A stretch of 64,000 bases of DNA from Cherax quadricarinatus (lineage: Eukaryota; Arthropoda; Malacostraca; Decapoda; Parastacidae): contig NC_091322.1 of assembly GCF_038502225.1 (NCBI RefSeq), forward strand, positions 1,946,259 to 2,010,258, in the 5' to 3' direction. The notes beneath the pieces are model-generated. The model saw only the letters and a program-made list of their open reading frames with translations. It had not been told where the DNA came from and ran no database searches. A program made the position numbers and the translations under genes. Shown here piece after piece: positions 1-10,455 of the stretch (the first letter of the stretch is position 1; each line of letters opens with the position of its first letter).

Positions 1-1258
1 ATGTGTAATGTCACCATGGTTGTTTAATATATTTATAGATGGGGTTGTAAAGGAAGTAAATGCTAGGGTGTTTGGGAGAGGGGTGGGATTAAATTATGGG
101 GAATCAAATTCAAAATGGGAATTGACACAGTTACTTTTTGCTGATGATACTGTGCTTATGGGAGATTCTAAAGAAAAATTGCAAAGGTTAGTGGATGAGT
201 TTGGGAATGTGTGTAAAGGTAGAAAGTTGAAAGTGAACATAGAAAAGAGTAAGGTGATGAGGGTGTCAAATGATTTAGATAAAGAAAAATTGGATATCAA
301 ATTGGGGAGGAGGAGTATGGAAGAAGTGAATGTTTTCAGATACTTGGGAGTTGACGTGTCGGCGGATGGATTTATGAAGGATGAGGTTAATCATAGAATT
401 GATGAGGGAAAAAAGGTGAGTGGTGCGTTGAGGTATATGTGGAGTCAAAAAACATTATCTATGGAGGCAAAGAAGGGAATGTATGAAAGTATAGTAGTAC
501 CAACACTCTTATATGGGTGTGAAGCTTGGGTGGTAAATGCAGCAGCAAGGAGACGGTTGGAGGCAGCGGAGATGTCCTGTCTAAGGGCAATGTGTGGTGT
601 AAATATTATGCAAAAAATTCGGAGTGTGGAAATTAGGAGAAGGTGTGGAGTTAATAAAAGTATTAGTCAGAGGGCAGAAGAGGGGTTGTTGAGGTGGTTT
701 GGTCATTTAGAGAGAATGGATCACAGTAGAATGACATGGAAAGCATATAAATCTATAGGGGAAGGAAGGCGGGGTAGGGGTCGTCCTCGAAAGGGTTGGA
801 GAGAGGGGGTAAAGGAGGTTTTGTGGGTAAGGGGCTTGGATTTCCAGCAAGCGTGCGTGAGCGTGTTAGATAGGAGTGAATGGAGACGAATGGTACTTGG
901 GACCTGACGATCTGTTGGAGTGTGAGCAGGGTAATATTTAGTGAAGGGATTCAGGGAAACCGGTTATTTTCATATAGTCGGACTTGAGTCCTGGAAATGG
1001 GAAGTACAATGCCTGCACTTTAAAGGAGGGGTTTGGGATATTGGCAGTTTGGAGGGATATGTTGTGTATCTTTATATGTGTATGCTTCTAGACTGTTGTA
1101 TTCTGAGCACCTCTGCAAAAACAGTGATAATGTGCGAGTGTGGTGAAAGTGTTGAATGATGATGAAAGTATTTTCTTTTTGGGGATTTTCTTTCTTTTTT
1201 GGGTCACCCTGCCTCGGTGGGAGACGGCCGACTTGTTGAAAAAAAAAAAAAAAAAAAA
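1..1258 (+). mobile_element. RTE-type LINE, subfamily A, 3' part (cut by window edge)
   Basis: This is the 3' third of a non-LTR retrotransposon. An open frame from base 2 to 907 starts inside RT motif B (CVMSPWLFNIFIDG) and continues through the catalytic motif (LLFADDTVL), the thumb and the RTE-typical tail (GLLRWFGHLERM, then RGRGRPRKGW). A 3' UTR of about 330 bp follows, ending in the family's terminal signature (GGGTCACCCTGCCTCGGTGG) and poly(A). The frame has no internal stop, so this copy is fairly young. The RTE clade is assigned from the C-terminal arginine-rich motif and the tail; a CR1 or Jockey origin is unlikely. Confidence 0.88.
2..907 (+). CDS. RTE reverse transcriptase, C-terminal part (partial)
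   Basis: About 300 codons of the RTE endonuclease/reverse transcriptase ORF. They cover RT motif B, the FADD catalytic motif, the KSKVMRVSNDLDKEK stretch that marks subfamily A, the YLGVDVSADG block, and the C-terminal domain with conserved Cys (LLYGCEAW, CLRAMCGV, RRRCGV). The protein copies element RNA into DNA at the target site. The start lies outside the window, so no initiation site can be assigned. Confidence 0.85.
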   Translation, partial: CVMSPWLFNIFIDGVVKEVNARVFGRGVGLNYGESNSKWELTQLLFADDTVLMGDSKEKLQRLVDEFGNVCKGRKLKVNIEKSKVMRVSNDLDKEKLDIKLGRRSMEEVNVFRYLGVDVSADGFMKDEVNHRIDEGKKVSGALRYMWSQKTLSMEAKKGMYESIVVPTLLYGCEAWVVNAAARRRLEAAEMSCLRAMCGVNIMQKIRSVEIRRRCGVNKSISQRAEEGLLRWFGHLERMDHSRMTWKAYKSIGEGRRGRGRPRKGWREGVKEVLWVRGLDFQQACVSVLDRSEWRRMVLGT

Positions 1259-1338
1259 AAAATATATATTATATATGTATATATATATATATTATATATG
1301 TATATATATATATATTATATATGTATATATATATATAT

Positions 1339-1370
<32 letters not shown>
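1259..1370. repeat. Microsatellite (TA-rich, TATATATTATATATG units)
   Basis: The poly(A) tail of the preceding LINE grades into roughly 17-19 bp units of alternating TA with a periodic TTATATATG, then a short (CA)n. It separates two LINE copies and probably expanded from the LINE tail. Confidence 0.9.
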
Positions 1371-2371
1371 CAGTGGACATAGAAAAGAGTAAGGTGATGA
1401 GGGTGTCAAATGATTTAGATAAAGAAAAATTGGATATCAAATTGGGGAGGAGGAGTATGGAAGAAGTGAATGTTTTCAGATACTTGGGAGTTGACGTGTC
1501 GGCGGATGGATTTATGAAGGATGAGGTAAATCATAGAATTGATGAGGGAAAAAAGGTGAGTGGTGCGTTGAGGTATATGTGGAGTCAAAAAACGTTATCT
1601 ATGGAGGCAAAGAAGGGAATGTATGAAAGTATAGTAGTACCAACACTCTTATATGGGTGTGAAGCTTGGGTGGTAAATGCAGCAGCGAGGAGACGGTTGG
1701 AGGCAGTGGAGATGTCCTGTTTAAGGGCAATGTGTGGTGTAAATATTATGCAGAAAATTCGGAGTGTGGAAATTAGGAGAAGGTGTGGAGTTAATAAAAG
1801 TATTAGTCAGAGGGCAGAAGAGGGGTTGTTGAGGTGGTTTGGTCATTTAGAGAGAATGGATCAAAGTAGAATGACATGGAAAGAGGGAAGGAAAGAGGGG
1901 TAGGGGTCGTCCTCGAAAGGGTTGGAAAGAGGGGGTAAAGGAGGTTTTGTGGGTGAGGGGCTTGGACTTCCAGCAAGCGTGCATGAGCATGTTAGATAGG
2001 AGTGAATGGAGACGAATGATACTTGGGACCTGACGATCTGTTGGAGTGTGAGCAGGGTAATATTTAGTGAAGGGATTCAGGGAAACCGGTTATTTTCATA
2101 TAATCGGACTTGAGTCCTGGAAATGGGAAGTACAATGCCTGCACTTTAAAGGAGGGGTTTGGGATATTGGCAGTTTGGAGGGATATGTTGTGTATCTCTA
2201 TACGTATATGCTTCTAAACTGTTGTATTCTGAGCACCTCTGCAAAAGCAGTGATAATGTGTGAGTGTGGTGAAAGTGTTGAATGATGATGAAAGTATTTT
2301 CTTTTTGGGGATTTTCTTTCTTTTTTTTGGGTCACCCTGCCTCGGTGGGAGACGGCCGACTTGTTGAAAAA

Positions 2372-2380
<9 letters not shown>
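1371..2380 (+). mobile_element. RTE-type LINE, subfamily A, 5'-truncated copy
   Basis: A second copy of the same family, aligned to the first from its GAACATAGAAAAGAGTAAGG position onward. The RT frame is open to about 1900, where a deletion of roughly 20-40 bp in the segment after MDQSRMTWK shifts the frame; the remaining C-terminus is readable in another frame to 2031. The 3' UTR and terminal signature match the first copy with scattered differences. It is dead because it is 5'-truncated and frameshifted. Either independent insertion or tandem duplication could explain the adjacent pair. Confidence 0.85.

Positions 2381-2445
<65 letters not shown>
2381..2445. repeat. (TA)n microsatellite
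   Basis: A pure TA run directly after the poly(A) tail of the second LINE copy, with a length likely to vary between individuals or assemblies. Confidence 0.95.
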
Positions 2446-2446
<1 letters not shown>

Positions 2447-2449
<3 letters not shown>

Positions 2450-3650
2450 TTTGTTTTTCAACAAGTTGAGAATAAATCTCACCCAGTAAATATTAAAAAA
2501 AGAAAGAAGCAGAAAAATATCAAATAATCTCGGCTGCTCACCACGCTCACACATTGTCACTAACAGAATCCCAACGGTTTGAGGCATGTCTGGGATACTG
2601 CATGTCACCCAGGCTGCCAGTATCCCAGGCCCTCGCACCCAGTGCGAATGTGCCCGTTTCAGGACAGTCAGACACTAAATGACACGTTTCCTGATTCCTT
2701 CTTCAAATATTGCCATAACCACACACTCCAACAGATCTGTATCGTTAGTCTCCATTCACTCCTATCTGGCATGCTCATGCAACACTGTCAAGCCTACCAC
2801 AAAACCTCCTTTGCCTAACCAACCCTTTAGAAACGACCTCACCTGCTCCTCTATAATTCCTGTGCTTTATGCATTCTACTGATCGATATCTCTAGTGACA
2901 AACCACCTCAGCCGTCAACTCCCAAGTATCTGAAAACATTCACTTCTTCCATACTCCTCCTCCCCAATTTGATATCCAATTTTTCTTTATCTAAATCATT
3001 TGATACCCTCATCACCTTACTCTTTTCTATGTTCACTTTCAACTTTCTACCTTTACACACATTCTCAAACTCATCCACTAACCTTTGCAATTTTTCTTTA
3101 GAATCTCCCATAAGCACAGTATCATCAGCAAAAAGTAACTGTGTCAATTCCCATTTTGAATTTGATTCCCCATAATTTAATCCCACCCCTCTCCCGAACA
3201 CCCTAGCATTTACTTCTTTTACAACCCCATCTATAAATATATTAAACAACCATGGTGACATTACACATCCCTGTCTAAGACCTACTTTTACCGGGAAGTA
3301 TTCTCCCTCTCTTCTACACACCCTAACCTGAGCCTCACTATCCTCATAAAAGCTCTTTACAGCATTTAGTAACTTACCACCTATTCCATATACTTGCAAC
3401 ATCTGCCACATTGCTCCTCTATCCACTCTATCATATGCCTTTTCTAAATCCATAAATGCAATAAAAACTTCCCTACCTTTATCTAAATACTGTTCACATA
3501 TATGCTTCAATGTAAACACTTGATCTACACATCCCCTACCCACTCTGAAGCCTCCTTGCTCGTCCGCAATTCTACATTCTGTCTTAACTCTAATTCTTTC
3601 AATTATAACCCTACCGTATACTTTTCCTGGTATACTCAGTAAACTTTTTT
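2447..3650 (-). mobile_element. Older RTE subfamily A element, 3' half (split by a younger insertion)
   Basis: On the minus strand, 3650 to 2905 encodes RT from SIPGKVYGRV to FRYLGVD. The sequence then jumps to a strongly decayed version of the family's last ~450 bp (GAGGTGGTTT onward, 2903 to 2447), so several hundred bases of thumb/C-terminal coding are deleted. The matching 5' half lies at 7257-9255: the coding sequence stops there at KNY and resumes here at SLLSIPGK, as expected if the element at 3651-7256 landed in it. The 2447-2903 part is clearly more diverged than 2905-3650. Confidence 0.8.
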
Positions 3651-6600
3651 TTTTTATTTTTTTTTTTTTTTTTTTTATTATCACACCGGCCGATTCCCAC
3701 CAAGGCAGGGTGGCCCGAAAAAGGAAAACTTTCACCATCATTCACTCCATCACTGTCTTGCCAGAAGGGTGCTTTACACTACAGTTTTTAAACTGCAACA
3801 TTAACACCCCTCCTTCAGAGTGCAGGCACTGTACTTCCCATCTCCAGGACTCAAGTCCGGCCTGCCGGTTTCCCTGAATCCCTTCATAAATGTTACTTTG
3901 CTCACACTCCAACAGCACGTCAAGTATTAAAAACCATTTGTCTCCATTCACTCCTATCAAACACGCTCACGCATGCCTGCTGGAAGTCCAAGCCCCTCGC
4001 ACACAAAACCTCCTTTACCCCCTCCCTCCAACCCTTCCTAGGCCGACCCCTACCCCGCCTTCCTTCCACTACAGACTGATACACTCTTGAAGTCATTCTG
4101 TTTCGCTCCATTCTCTCTACATGTCCGAACCACCTCAACAACCCTTCCTCAGCCCTCTGGACAACAGTTTTGGTAATCCCGCACCTCCTCCTAACTTCCA
4201 AACTACGAATTCTCTGCATTATATTCACACCACACATTGCCCTCAGACATGACATCTCCACTGCCTCCAGCCTTCTCCTCGCTGCAACATTCATCACCCA
4301 CGCTTCACACCCATATAAGAGCGTTGGTAAAACTATACTCTCATACATTCCCCTCTTTGCCTCCAAGGACAAAGTTCTTTGTCTCCACAGACTCCTAAGT
4401 GCACCACTCACTCTTTTTCCCTCATCAATTCTATGATTCACCTCATCTTTCATAGACCCATCCGCTGACACGTCCACTCCCAAATATCTGAATACGTTCA
4501 CCTCCTCCATACTCTCTCCCTCCAATCTGATATTCAATCTTTCATCACCTAATCTTTTTGTTATCCTCATAACCTTACTCTTTCCTGTATTCACCTTTAA
4601 TTTTCTTCTTTTGCACACCCTACCAAATTCATCCACCATTCTCTGCAACTTCTCTTCAGAATCTCCCAAGAGCACAGTGTCATCAGCAAAGAGCAGCTGT
4701 GACAACTCCCACTTTGTGTGTGATTCTTTATCTTTTAACTCCACGCCTCTTGCCAAGACCCTCGCATTTACTTCTCTTACAACCCCATCTATAAATATAT
4801 TAAACAACCACGGTGACATCACACATCCTTGTCTAAGGCCTACTTTTACTGGGAAAAAATTTCCCTCTTTCCTACATCCTCTAACTTGAGCCTCACTATC
4901 CTCGTAAAAACTCTTCACTGCTTTCAGTAACCTACCTCCTACACCATACACTTGCAACATCTGCCACATTGCCCCCCTATCCACCCTGTCATACGCCTTT
5001 TCCAAATCCATAAATGCCACAAAGACCTCTTCAGCCTTATCTAAATACTGTTCACTTATATGTTTCACTGTAAACACCTGGTCCACACACCCCCTACCTT
5101 TCCTAAAGCCTCCTTGTTCATCTGCTATCCTATTCTCCGTCTTACTCTTAATTCTTTCAATTATAACTCTACCATACACTTTACCAGGTACACTCAACAG
5201 ACTTATCCCCCTATAATTTTTGCACTCTCTTTTATCCCCTTTGCCTTTATACAAAGGAACTATGCATGCTCTCTGCCAATCCCTAGGTACCTTACCCTCT
5301 TCCATACATTTATTAAATAATTGCACCAACCACTCCAAAACTATATCCCCACCTGCTTTTAACATTTCTATCTTTATCCCATCAATCCCGGCTGCCTTAC
5401 CCCCTTTCATTTTACCTACTGCCTCACGAACTTCCCCCACACTCACAACTGGCTCTTCCTCACTCCTACAAGATGTTATTCCTCCTTGCCCTATACACGA
5501 AATCACAGCTTCCCTATCTTCATCAACATTTAACAATTCCTCAAAATATTCCCTCCATCTTCCCAATACCTCTAACTCTCCATTTAATAACTCTCCTCTC
5601 CTATTTTTAACTGACAAATCCATTTGTTCTCTAGGCTTTCTTAACTTGTTAATCTCACTCCAAAACTTTTTCTTATTTTCAACAAAATTTGTTGATAACA
5701 TCTCACCCACTCTCTCATTTGCTCTCTTTTTACATTGCTTCACCACTCTCTTAACTTCTCTCTTTTTCTCCATATACTCTTCCCTCCTTGCATCACTTCT
5801 ACTTTGTAAAAACTTCTCATATGCTAACTTTTTCTCCCTTACTACTCTCTTTACATCATCATTCCACCAATCGCTCCTCTTCCCTCCTGCACCCACTTTC
5901 CTGTAACCACAAACTTCTGCTGAACACTCTAACACTACATTTTTAAACCTACCCCATACCTCTTCGACCCCATTGCCTATGCTCTCATTAGCCCATCTAT
6001 CCTCCAATAGCTGTTTATATCTTACCCTAACTGCCTCCTCTTTTAGTTTATAAACCTTCACCTCTCTCTTCCCTGATGCTTCTATTCTCCTTGTATCCCA
6101 TCTACCTTTTACTCTCAGTGTAGCTACAACTAGAAAGTGATCTGATATATCTGTGGCCCCTCTATAAACATGTACATCCTGAAGTCTACTCAACAGTCTT
6201 TTATCTACCAATACATAATACAACAAACTACTGTCATTTCGCCCTACATCATATCGTGTATACTTATTTATCCTCTTTTTCTTAAAATATGTATTACCTA
6301 TAACTAAACCCCTTTCTATACAAAGTTCAATCAAAGGGCTCCCATTATCATTTACACCTGGCACCCCAAACTTACCTACCACACCCTCTCTAAAAGTTTC
6401 TCCTACTTTAGCATTCAAGTCCCCTACCACAATTACTCTCTCACTTGGTTCAAAGGCTCCTATACATTCACTTAACATCTCCCAAAATCTCTCTCTCTCC
6501 TCTGCATTCCTCTCTTCTCCAGGTGCATACACGCTTATTATGACCCACTTCTCGCATCCAACCTTTACTTTAATCCACATAATTCTTGAATTTACACATT

Positions 6601-7256
6601 CATATTCTCTTTTCTCCTTCCATAACTGATCATTTAACATTACTGCTACCCCGTCCTTTGCTCTAACTCTCTCAGATACTCCAGATTTAATCCCATTTAT
6701 TTCCCCCCACTGAAACTCTCCTACCCCCTTCAGCTTTGTTTCGCTTAGGGCCAGGACATCCAACTTCTTTTCATTCATAACATCAGCAATCATCTGTTTC
6801 TTGTCATCCGCACTACATCCACGCACATTTAAGCAACCCAGTTTTATAAAGTTTTTCTTCTTCTCTTTTTTAGTAATTGTATACAGGAGAAGGGGTTACT
6901 AGCCCATTGCTCCCGGCATTTTAGTCGCCTCATACGACACGCATGGCTTACGGAGGAAAGATTCTTTTCCACTTCCCCATGGACAATAGAAGAAATAAAA
7001 AAGAACAAGAGCTATTTAGAAAAAGGAGAAAAACCTAGATGTATGTATATATATATATGCATGTGCGTGTCTGTGAAGTGTGACCAAAGTGTAAGTAGGA
7101 GTAGCAAGATATCCCTGTTATCTTAGCGTGTTTATGAGACAGAAAAAGAAACCAGCAATCCTACCATCATGCAAAACAGTTACAGGTTTTTGTTTCACAG
7201 TCATCTGGCAGGACGGTAGTACTTCCCTGGGTGGTTGCTGTCTACCAACCTACTAT
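3651..7256 (-). mobile_element. Full-length RTE-type LINE, subfamily B
   Basis: A complete ~3.6 kb non-LTR element on the minus strand. It has a 5' leader of about 400 bp, one long ORF, a 3' UTR of about 240 bp and a GTGTGATAAT-plus-poly(A) tail. The 5' terminus (AGGTTGGTAGACAGCAACC) is supported by the junction with the interrupted host LINE at 7256 and by the inversion junction of another copy at about 18138. No target duplication is visible; about 8 bp of the host LINE seem lost at the insertion point. It is the only copy in the window with leader, endonuclease, RT and tail together. Confidence 0.88.
3920..6826 (-). CDS. RTE endonuclease-reverse transcriptase (about 968 aa)
   Basis: One uninterrupted frame. 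The N-terminal ~240 residues are an APE-type endonuclease: SETK near residue 28, SVYAPGEE near 98, GDLNAKVG near 135 and SDH near 228. The RT follows: MDLEKAYD near 606, GLRQGCVMSP near 663, FADD near 713. The end is a basic RTE-type C-terminus (RGRGRPRKGW). The frame stays open upstream to about 6886 (KK-rich, then LNVRG) with no ATG before the in-frame TAG TAA, so the true start is unclear; the position given is a GTG. The YYVLVDKR segment has Tyr at residue 203 where the relative at 7697-8578 has the expected endonuclease Asp (DYVLVDKR), so endonuclease activity may be lost. Confidence 0.9.
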   Translation of the reverse strand: MRGCSADDKKQMIADVMNEKKLDVLALSETKLKGVGEFQWGEINGIKSGVSERVRAKDGVAVMLNDQLWKEKREYECVNSRIMWIKVKVGCEKWVIISVYAPGEERNAEERERFWEMLSECIGAFEPSERVIVVGDLNAKVGETFREGVVGKFGVPGVNDNGSPLIELCIERGLVIGNTYFKKKRINKYTRYDVGRNDSSLLYYVLVDKRLLSRLQDVHVYRGATDISDHFLVVATLRVKGRWDTRRIEASGKREVKVYKLKEEAVRVRYKQLLEDRWANESIGNGVEEVWGRFKNVVLECSAEVCGYRKVGAGGKRSDWWNDDVKRVVREKKLAYEKFLQSRSDARREEYMEKKREVKRVVKQCKKRANERVGEMLSTNFVENKKKFWSEINKLRKPREQMDLSVKNRRGELLNGELEVLGRWREYFEELLNVDEDREAVISCIGQGGITSCRSEEEPVVSVGEVREAVGKMKGGKAAGIDGIKIEMLKAGGDIVLEWLVQLFNKCMEEGKVPRDWQRACIVPLYKGKGDKRECKNYRGISLLSVPGKVYGRVIIERIKSKTENRIADEQGGFRKGRGCVDQVFTVKHISEQYLDKAEEVFVAFMDLEKAYDRVDRGAMWQMLQVYGVGGRLLKAVKSFYEDSEAQVRGCRKEGNFFPVKVGLRQGCVMSPWLFNIFIDGVVREVNARVLARGVELKDKESHTKWELSQLLFADDTVLLGDSEEKLQRMVDEFGRVCKRRKLKVNTGKSKVMRITKRLGDERLNIRLEGESMEEVNVFRYLGVDVSADGSMKDEVNHRIDEGKRVSGALRSLWRQRTLSLEAKRGMYESIVLPTLLYGCEAWVMNVAARRRLEAVEMSCLRAMCGVNIMQRIRSLEVRRRCGITKTVVQRAEEGLLRWFGHVERMERNRMTSRVYQSVVEGRRGRGRPRKGWREGVKEVLCARGLDFQQACVSVFDRSEWRQMVFNT

Positions 7257-9255
7257 AATTTTTACAATCTCTTTTGTCCCCTTTCCCTTTATATAAAGGG
7301 ACTATACATGCTCTCCGCCAATCCCTAGGTACCTTCCCCTCTTTCATACATTTATTAAACAAAAGTACCAACCACTCCAACACTATATCCTCCCCTGCTT
7401 TTAACATTTCTGTCATGATCCCATCAGTTCCAGCTGCTTTACCCCCTTTCATTCTACGTAATGCCTCACGTACCTCCACCACACTTACATTCTGCTCTTC
7501 TTCACTCCTAAAAGATGGTATACCTCCCTGGCCAGTGCATGAAATTACCGCCTCCCTTTCTTCCTTAACATTTAAAAGTTCCTCAAAATATTCTCGCCAT
7601 CTACCTAATACCTCCCTCTCCCCATCTACTAACTCCCCTACTCTGTTTTTAACTGACAAATCCATACTTTCCCTAGGCTTTCTTAACTTGTTTAACTCAC
7701 TCCAAAATTTTTTTCTTATTTTCTTTAAAATTTCTTGACAGTGCCTCTCCCACTCTTTCATCTGCTCTCCTTTTGCACTCTCTCACCACTCTCTTCACCT
7801 TTCTTTTACTCTCCATATACTCTGCTCTTCTTATAACACTTCTGCTTTGTAAAAACCGCTCGTAAGCTACCTTTTTCTCTTTTATCACACCCTTTACTTC
7901 ATCATTCCACCAATCACTCCTCTTTCCTCCTGCCCCCACCCTCCTATAACCACAAACTTCTGCCCCACATTCCAATACTGCATTTTTAAAACTATTCCAA
8001 CCCTCTTCAACCCCCCCACTACTCATCTTTGCACTAGCCCACCTTTCTGCCAATAGTCGCTTATATCTTGCCCGAACTTCCTCCTCCCTTAGTTTATACA
8101 CTTTCACCTCCCTCTTACTTGTTGTTGCCACCTTCCTCTTTTCCCATCTACCTCTTACTCTAACTGTAGCTTCAACTAAATAATGATCCGATATATCAGT
8201 TGCCCCTCTATAAACATGTACATCCTGGAGCCTACCCATCAACCTTTTATCCACCAATACATAATCTAACAAACTACTTTTATTACATGCTACATCATAC
8301 CTTGTATATTTATTTATCCTCTTTTTCATAAAATATGTATTACTTATTACCAAATTTCTTTCTACACATAGCTCAATTAAAGGCTCCCCATTTACATTTA
8401 CCCCTGGCACCCCAAATTTACCTACTACTCCCTCCATAACATTTTTACCCACTTTAGCATTGAAATCCCCAACCACCATTACTCTCACACTTGATTCAAA
8501 ACTCCCCACGCATTCACTCAACATTTCCCAGAATCTCTCTCTCTCCTCTACACTTCTCTCTTCTCCAGGTGCATACACGCTTACTATAACCCACTTTTCT
8601 CATCCAATCTTTATTTTACTCCACATAATCCTTGAATTTATACATTTGTAGTCCCTCTTTTCCTGCCATAGCTTATCCTTCAACATTATTGCTACTCCTT
8701 CTTTAGCTCTAACTCTATTTGAAACCCCTGACCTAATCCCATTTATTCCTCTCCATTGAAACTCTCCCACCCCCTTCAGCTTTGTTTCACTTAAAGCCAG
8801 GACATCCAGTTTCTTCTCATTCATAACATCCACAATCATCTCTTTCTTATCATTTGCACAACATCCACGCACATTCAGACTTCCCACTTTGACAATTTTC
8901 TTCTTCTTATTCTTTTTAGTAATCTTTACAGGAAAAGGGGTTACTAGCCCATTGTTCCCGGCATTTTAGTTGACTTTTACAACACGCATGGCTTACGGAG
9001 GAAAGATTCTTATTCCACTTCCCCATGGATATAAAAGGAAAAGTAATAAGACCAAGAACTATTAAGATAAAATCAAAGAAAACTCAGATGAGTGTGTATA
9101 AATAAACGTGTACATGTATGTGTAGTGTGACCTAAGTGTAAGTAGAAGTAGCAAGACGTACCTGTAATCTTGCATATTTATGAGACAGACAAAAGACACC
9201 AGCAATCCTACCATCATGTAAAACAATTACAGGCTTTCGTTTTACACTCACTTGT
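7257..9255 (-). pseudogene. Older RTE subfamily A element, 5' leader, endonuclease and start of RT
   Basis: This is the 5' part of the LINE interrupted at 7256. The leader (about 8890-9255) resembles that of the full-length B copy. Coding begins without an ATG at KVGSLNVRG. There is an in-frame TGA after MWSKIKIG (about 8599), then the endonuclease continues (GDFNAKVG, DYVLVDKR, SDH). A frameshift near 7700-7760 precedes KFWSELNKLRK and the RT N-terminus (AAGTDGIMTEML, PLYKGKGDKRDCKNY), where the younger element cuts it. Its 5' end lies only about 30 bp before the EIF3E exon at 9286. Confidence 0.85.
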
Positions 9256-9285
9256 ATATACTATATAAAATTTGTTACTTTTCAG

Positions 9286-9422
9286 GTCGAGAGCTAATCA
9301 TCGAGATGTTTTTGTACCAACAACCATATCTGAATGCCTTACAGACCATGTGTCCACATGTTCTTCGTTATTTGGCAACTGCTGTTGTTATTAACAAAAA
9401 CAGTAGGAGAGCTGCAATGAAG
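9286..9422 (+). CDS. EIF3E: EIF3E exon (PCI-domain region; first in window)
   Basis: An internal coding exon of eIF3 subunit e, part of the 43S preinitiation machinery in the cytosol. It has a TTTGTTACTTTTCAG acceptor at 9271-9285 and a GTTAGT donor at 9423. It encodes [19 protein letters not shown] followed by [18 protein letters not shown] and SRRAAMK, matching the family segment that precedes the PCI domain. The first two bases complete a codon from an upstream exon outside the window, and the last codon AAG ends in phase with the next exon. It is the only part of 9256-9440 that is not repeat-like. Confidence 0.95.
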
Positions 9423-9539
9423 GTTAGTTGAAAATAAATTACTGTATTGTTTTACACATTTTTGGAATACAGTACAGTATGTTGGTATATGCGGTGCTCT
9501 ATATATAGCTACCAAACAAGCCCTTGGCAGTTCTCTTTA

Positions 9540-9716
9540 ATACATATCCCACCGAGGCAGGGTGACCTAAAAAGAAAAAGTTTCTCTTTTTAAATTTAGT
9601 AATTTATACAGGAGAAGGGGTTACTAGCCCCTGGCATTGTAGTCACCTCTTATGACATGCATGGCTTACAGAGCAAGAATTCTGTTCTACTTTCCCATGG
9701 TGATATTGTATTTTCT
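9540..9716 (-). mobile_element. Composite short element: RTE leader segment joined to RTE tail
   Basis: Read on the minus strand, a leader segment (CCATGG, then GCATG, then GGGGCTAGTAACCCCTTCTCC and TTAGTAAAT-like bases) runs directly into AAACTTTTTCTTTTTAGG and the RTE terminal signature (GTCACCCTGCCTCGGTGGG). All coding sequence between leader and tail is missing. The same junction type occurs at 13990-14250 and 30282-30450, so this is a repeat family rather than a one-off deletion. Confidence 0.7.
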
Positions 9717-10108
9717 CTCTCTCAACAAATTGGTCATCTCCCACCAAGGCAGGATGACCCAAAAAGAAAGGAAAACCAAAAAATAAAATACTCTCATCAT
9801 CATTCAATACTTTCACCTCACTCATACATAATCTGTCTTTGCAGAGGCGCTCAGGTACGACAGTTTAGAAGTCCCTCCGAACTGCTAATATCCCAAACCC
9901 CTTCTTTAAAGTGCAGGCATTGTACTTCCCATTTCCAGGACTCAAATCCAGCTAACTGGTTTCTCTGAATCCCTTCACACACTCCAACGCTTCATCAGGT
10001 CCCAAACACCATTCGTCTCCATTCACTCCTATCTAATGCGCTCACGCATGCTTGCTGGAAATCCAAGCCCCTCACCCACACAACCTCCTTTACCCCCTCC
10101 CTCCATAA
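9717..10108 (-). mobile_element. RTE LINE 3' end fragment, 5'-truncated
   Basis: Antisense 3' UTR and the last coding residues of the RTE family: terminal signature with poly(A) at about 9720-9765, the conserved GAAGTACAATGCCTGCACTT-like block, then the GLDFQQAC region of the ORF end, stopping at about 10108. It is a typical short 5'-truncated insertion and cannot be coding. Confidence 0.85.
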
Positions 10109-10455
10109 ATAATTACTGTACAGCAAACCAACCTTGAAAAAAATTTGTATTCCAAAATACAGTGACTTATTCTGCTTAATGTAAACTTGTAAGATTAACT
10201 TCAGTTGGTATTAACTTATTTACAGTTCTAATATTATTAAGTATATTACCAGTAAATGGAAAATTGAGTACAAAGTTGCCTCTTCTGTAGCAGCACTAGA
10301 TTCTTTATGCAGTGATAAAAATTTACTGAACTGTTCTCCAATGTAGATATCAACAAATCTACCTTTGAAATCACTTTGTTTCAAAATTGATTTACATTGA
10401 AGACTAGTATATACAATCTGAATATATACTGTATGGGAAGTTCTGGCTATAAAGG
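10109..10455. other. EIF3E intron sequence, nothing recognised
   Basis: AT-rich unique-looking intron sequence between repeats. No exon-like frame with matching splice sites, no RNA gene and no repeat match within the window were seen. Confidence 0.6.

Noticed and set aside
2198..2638. 146-codon minus frame through a TA microsatellite
   Set aside because: Its core is Ile-Tyr dipeptides from (TA)n and Lys/Phe from poly(A); the ends are LINE UTR.
5220..5906. 228-codon + strand frame (and copies at 32748-33434 and 11576-12232 minus)
   Set aside because: Exact antisense shadow of the RTE reverse transcriptase, repeated at each copy; low-complexity Ser/Leu/Phe composition.
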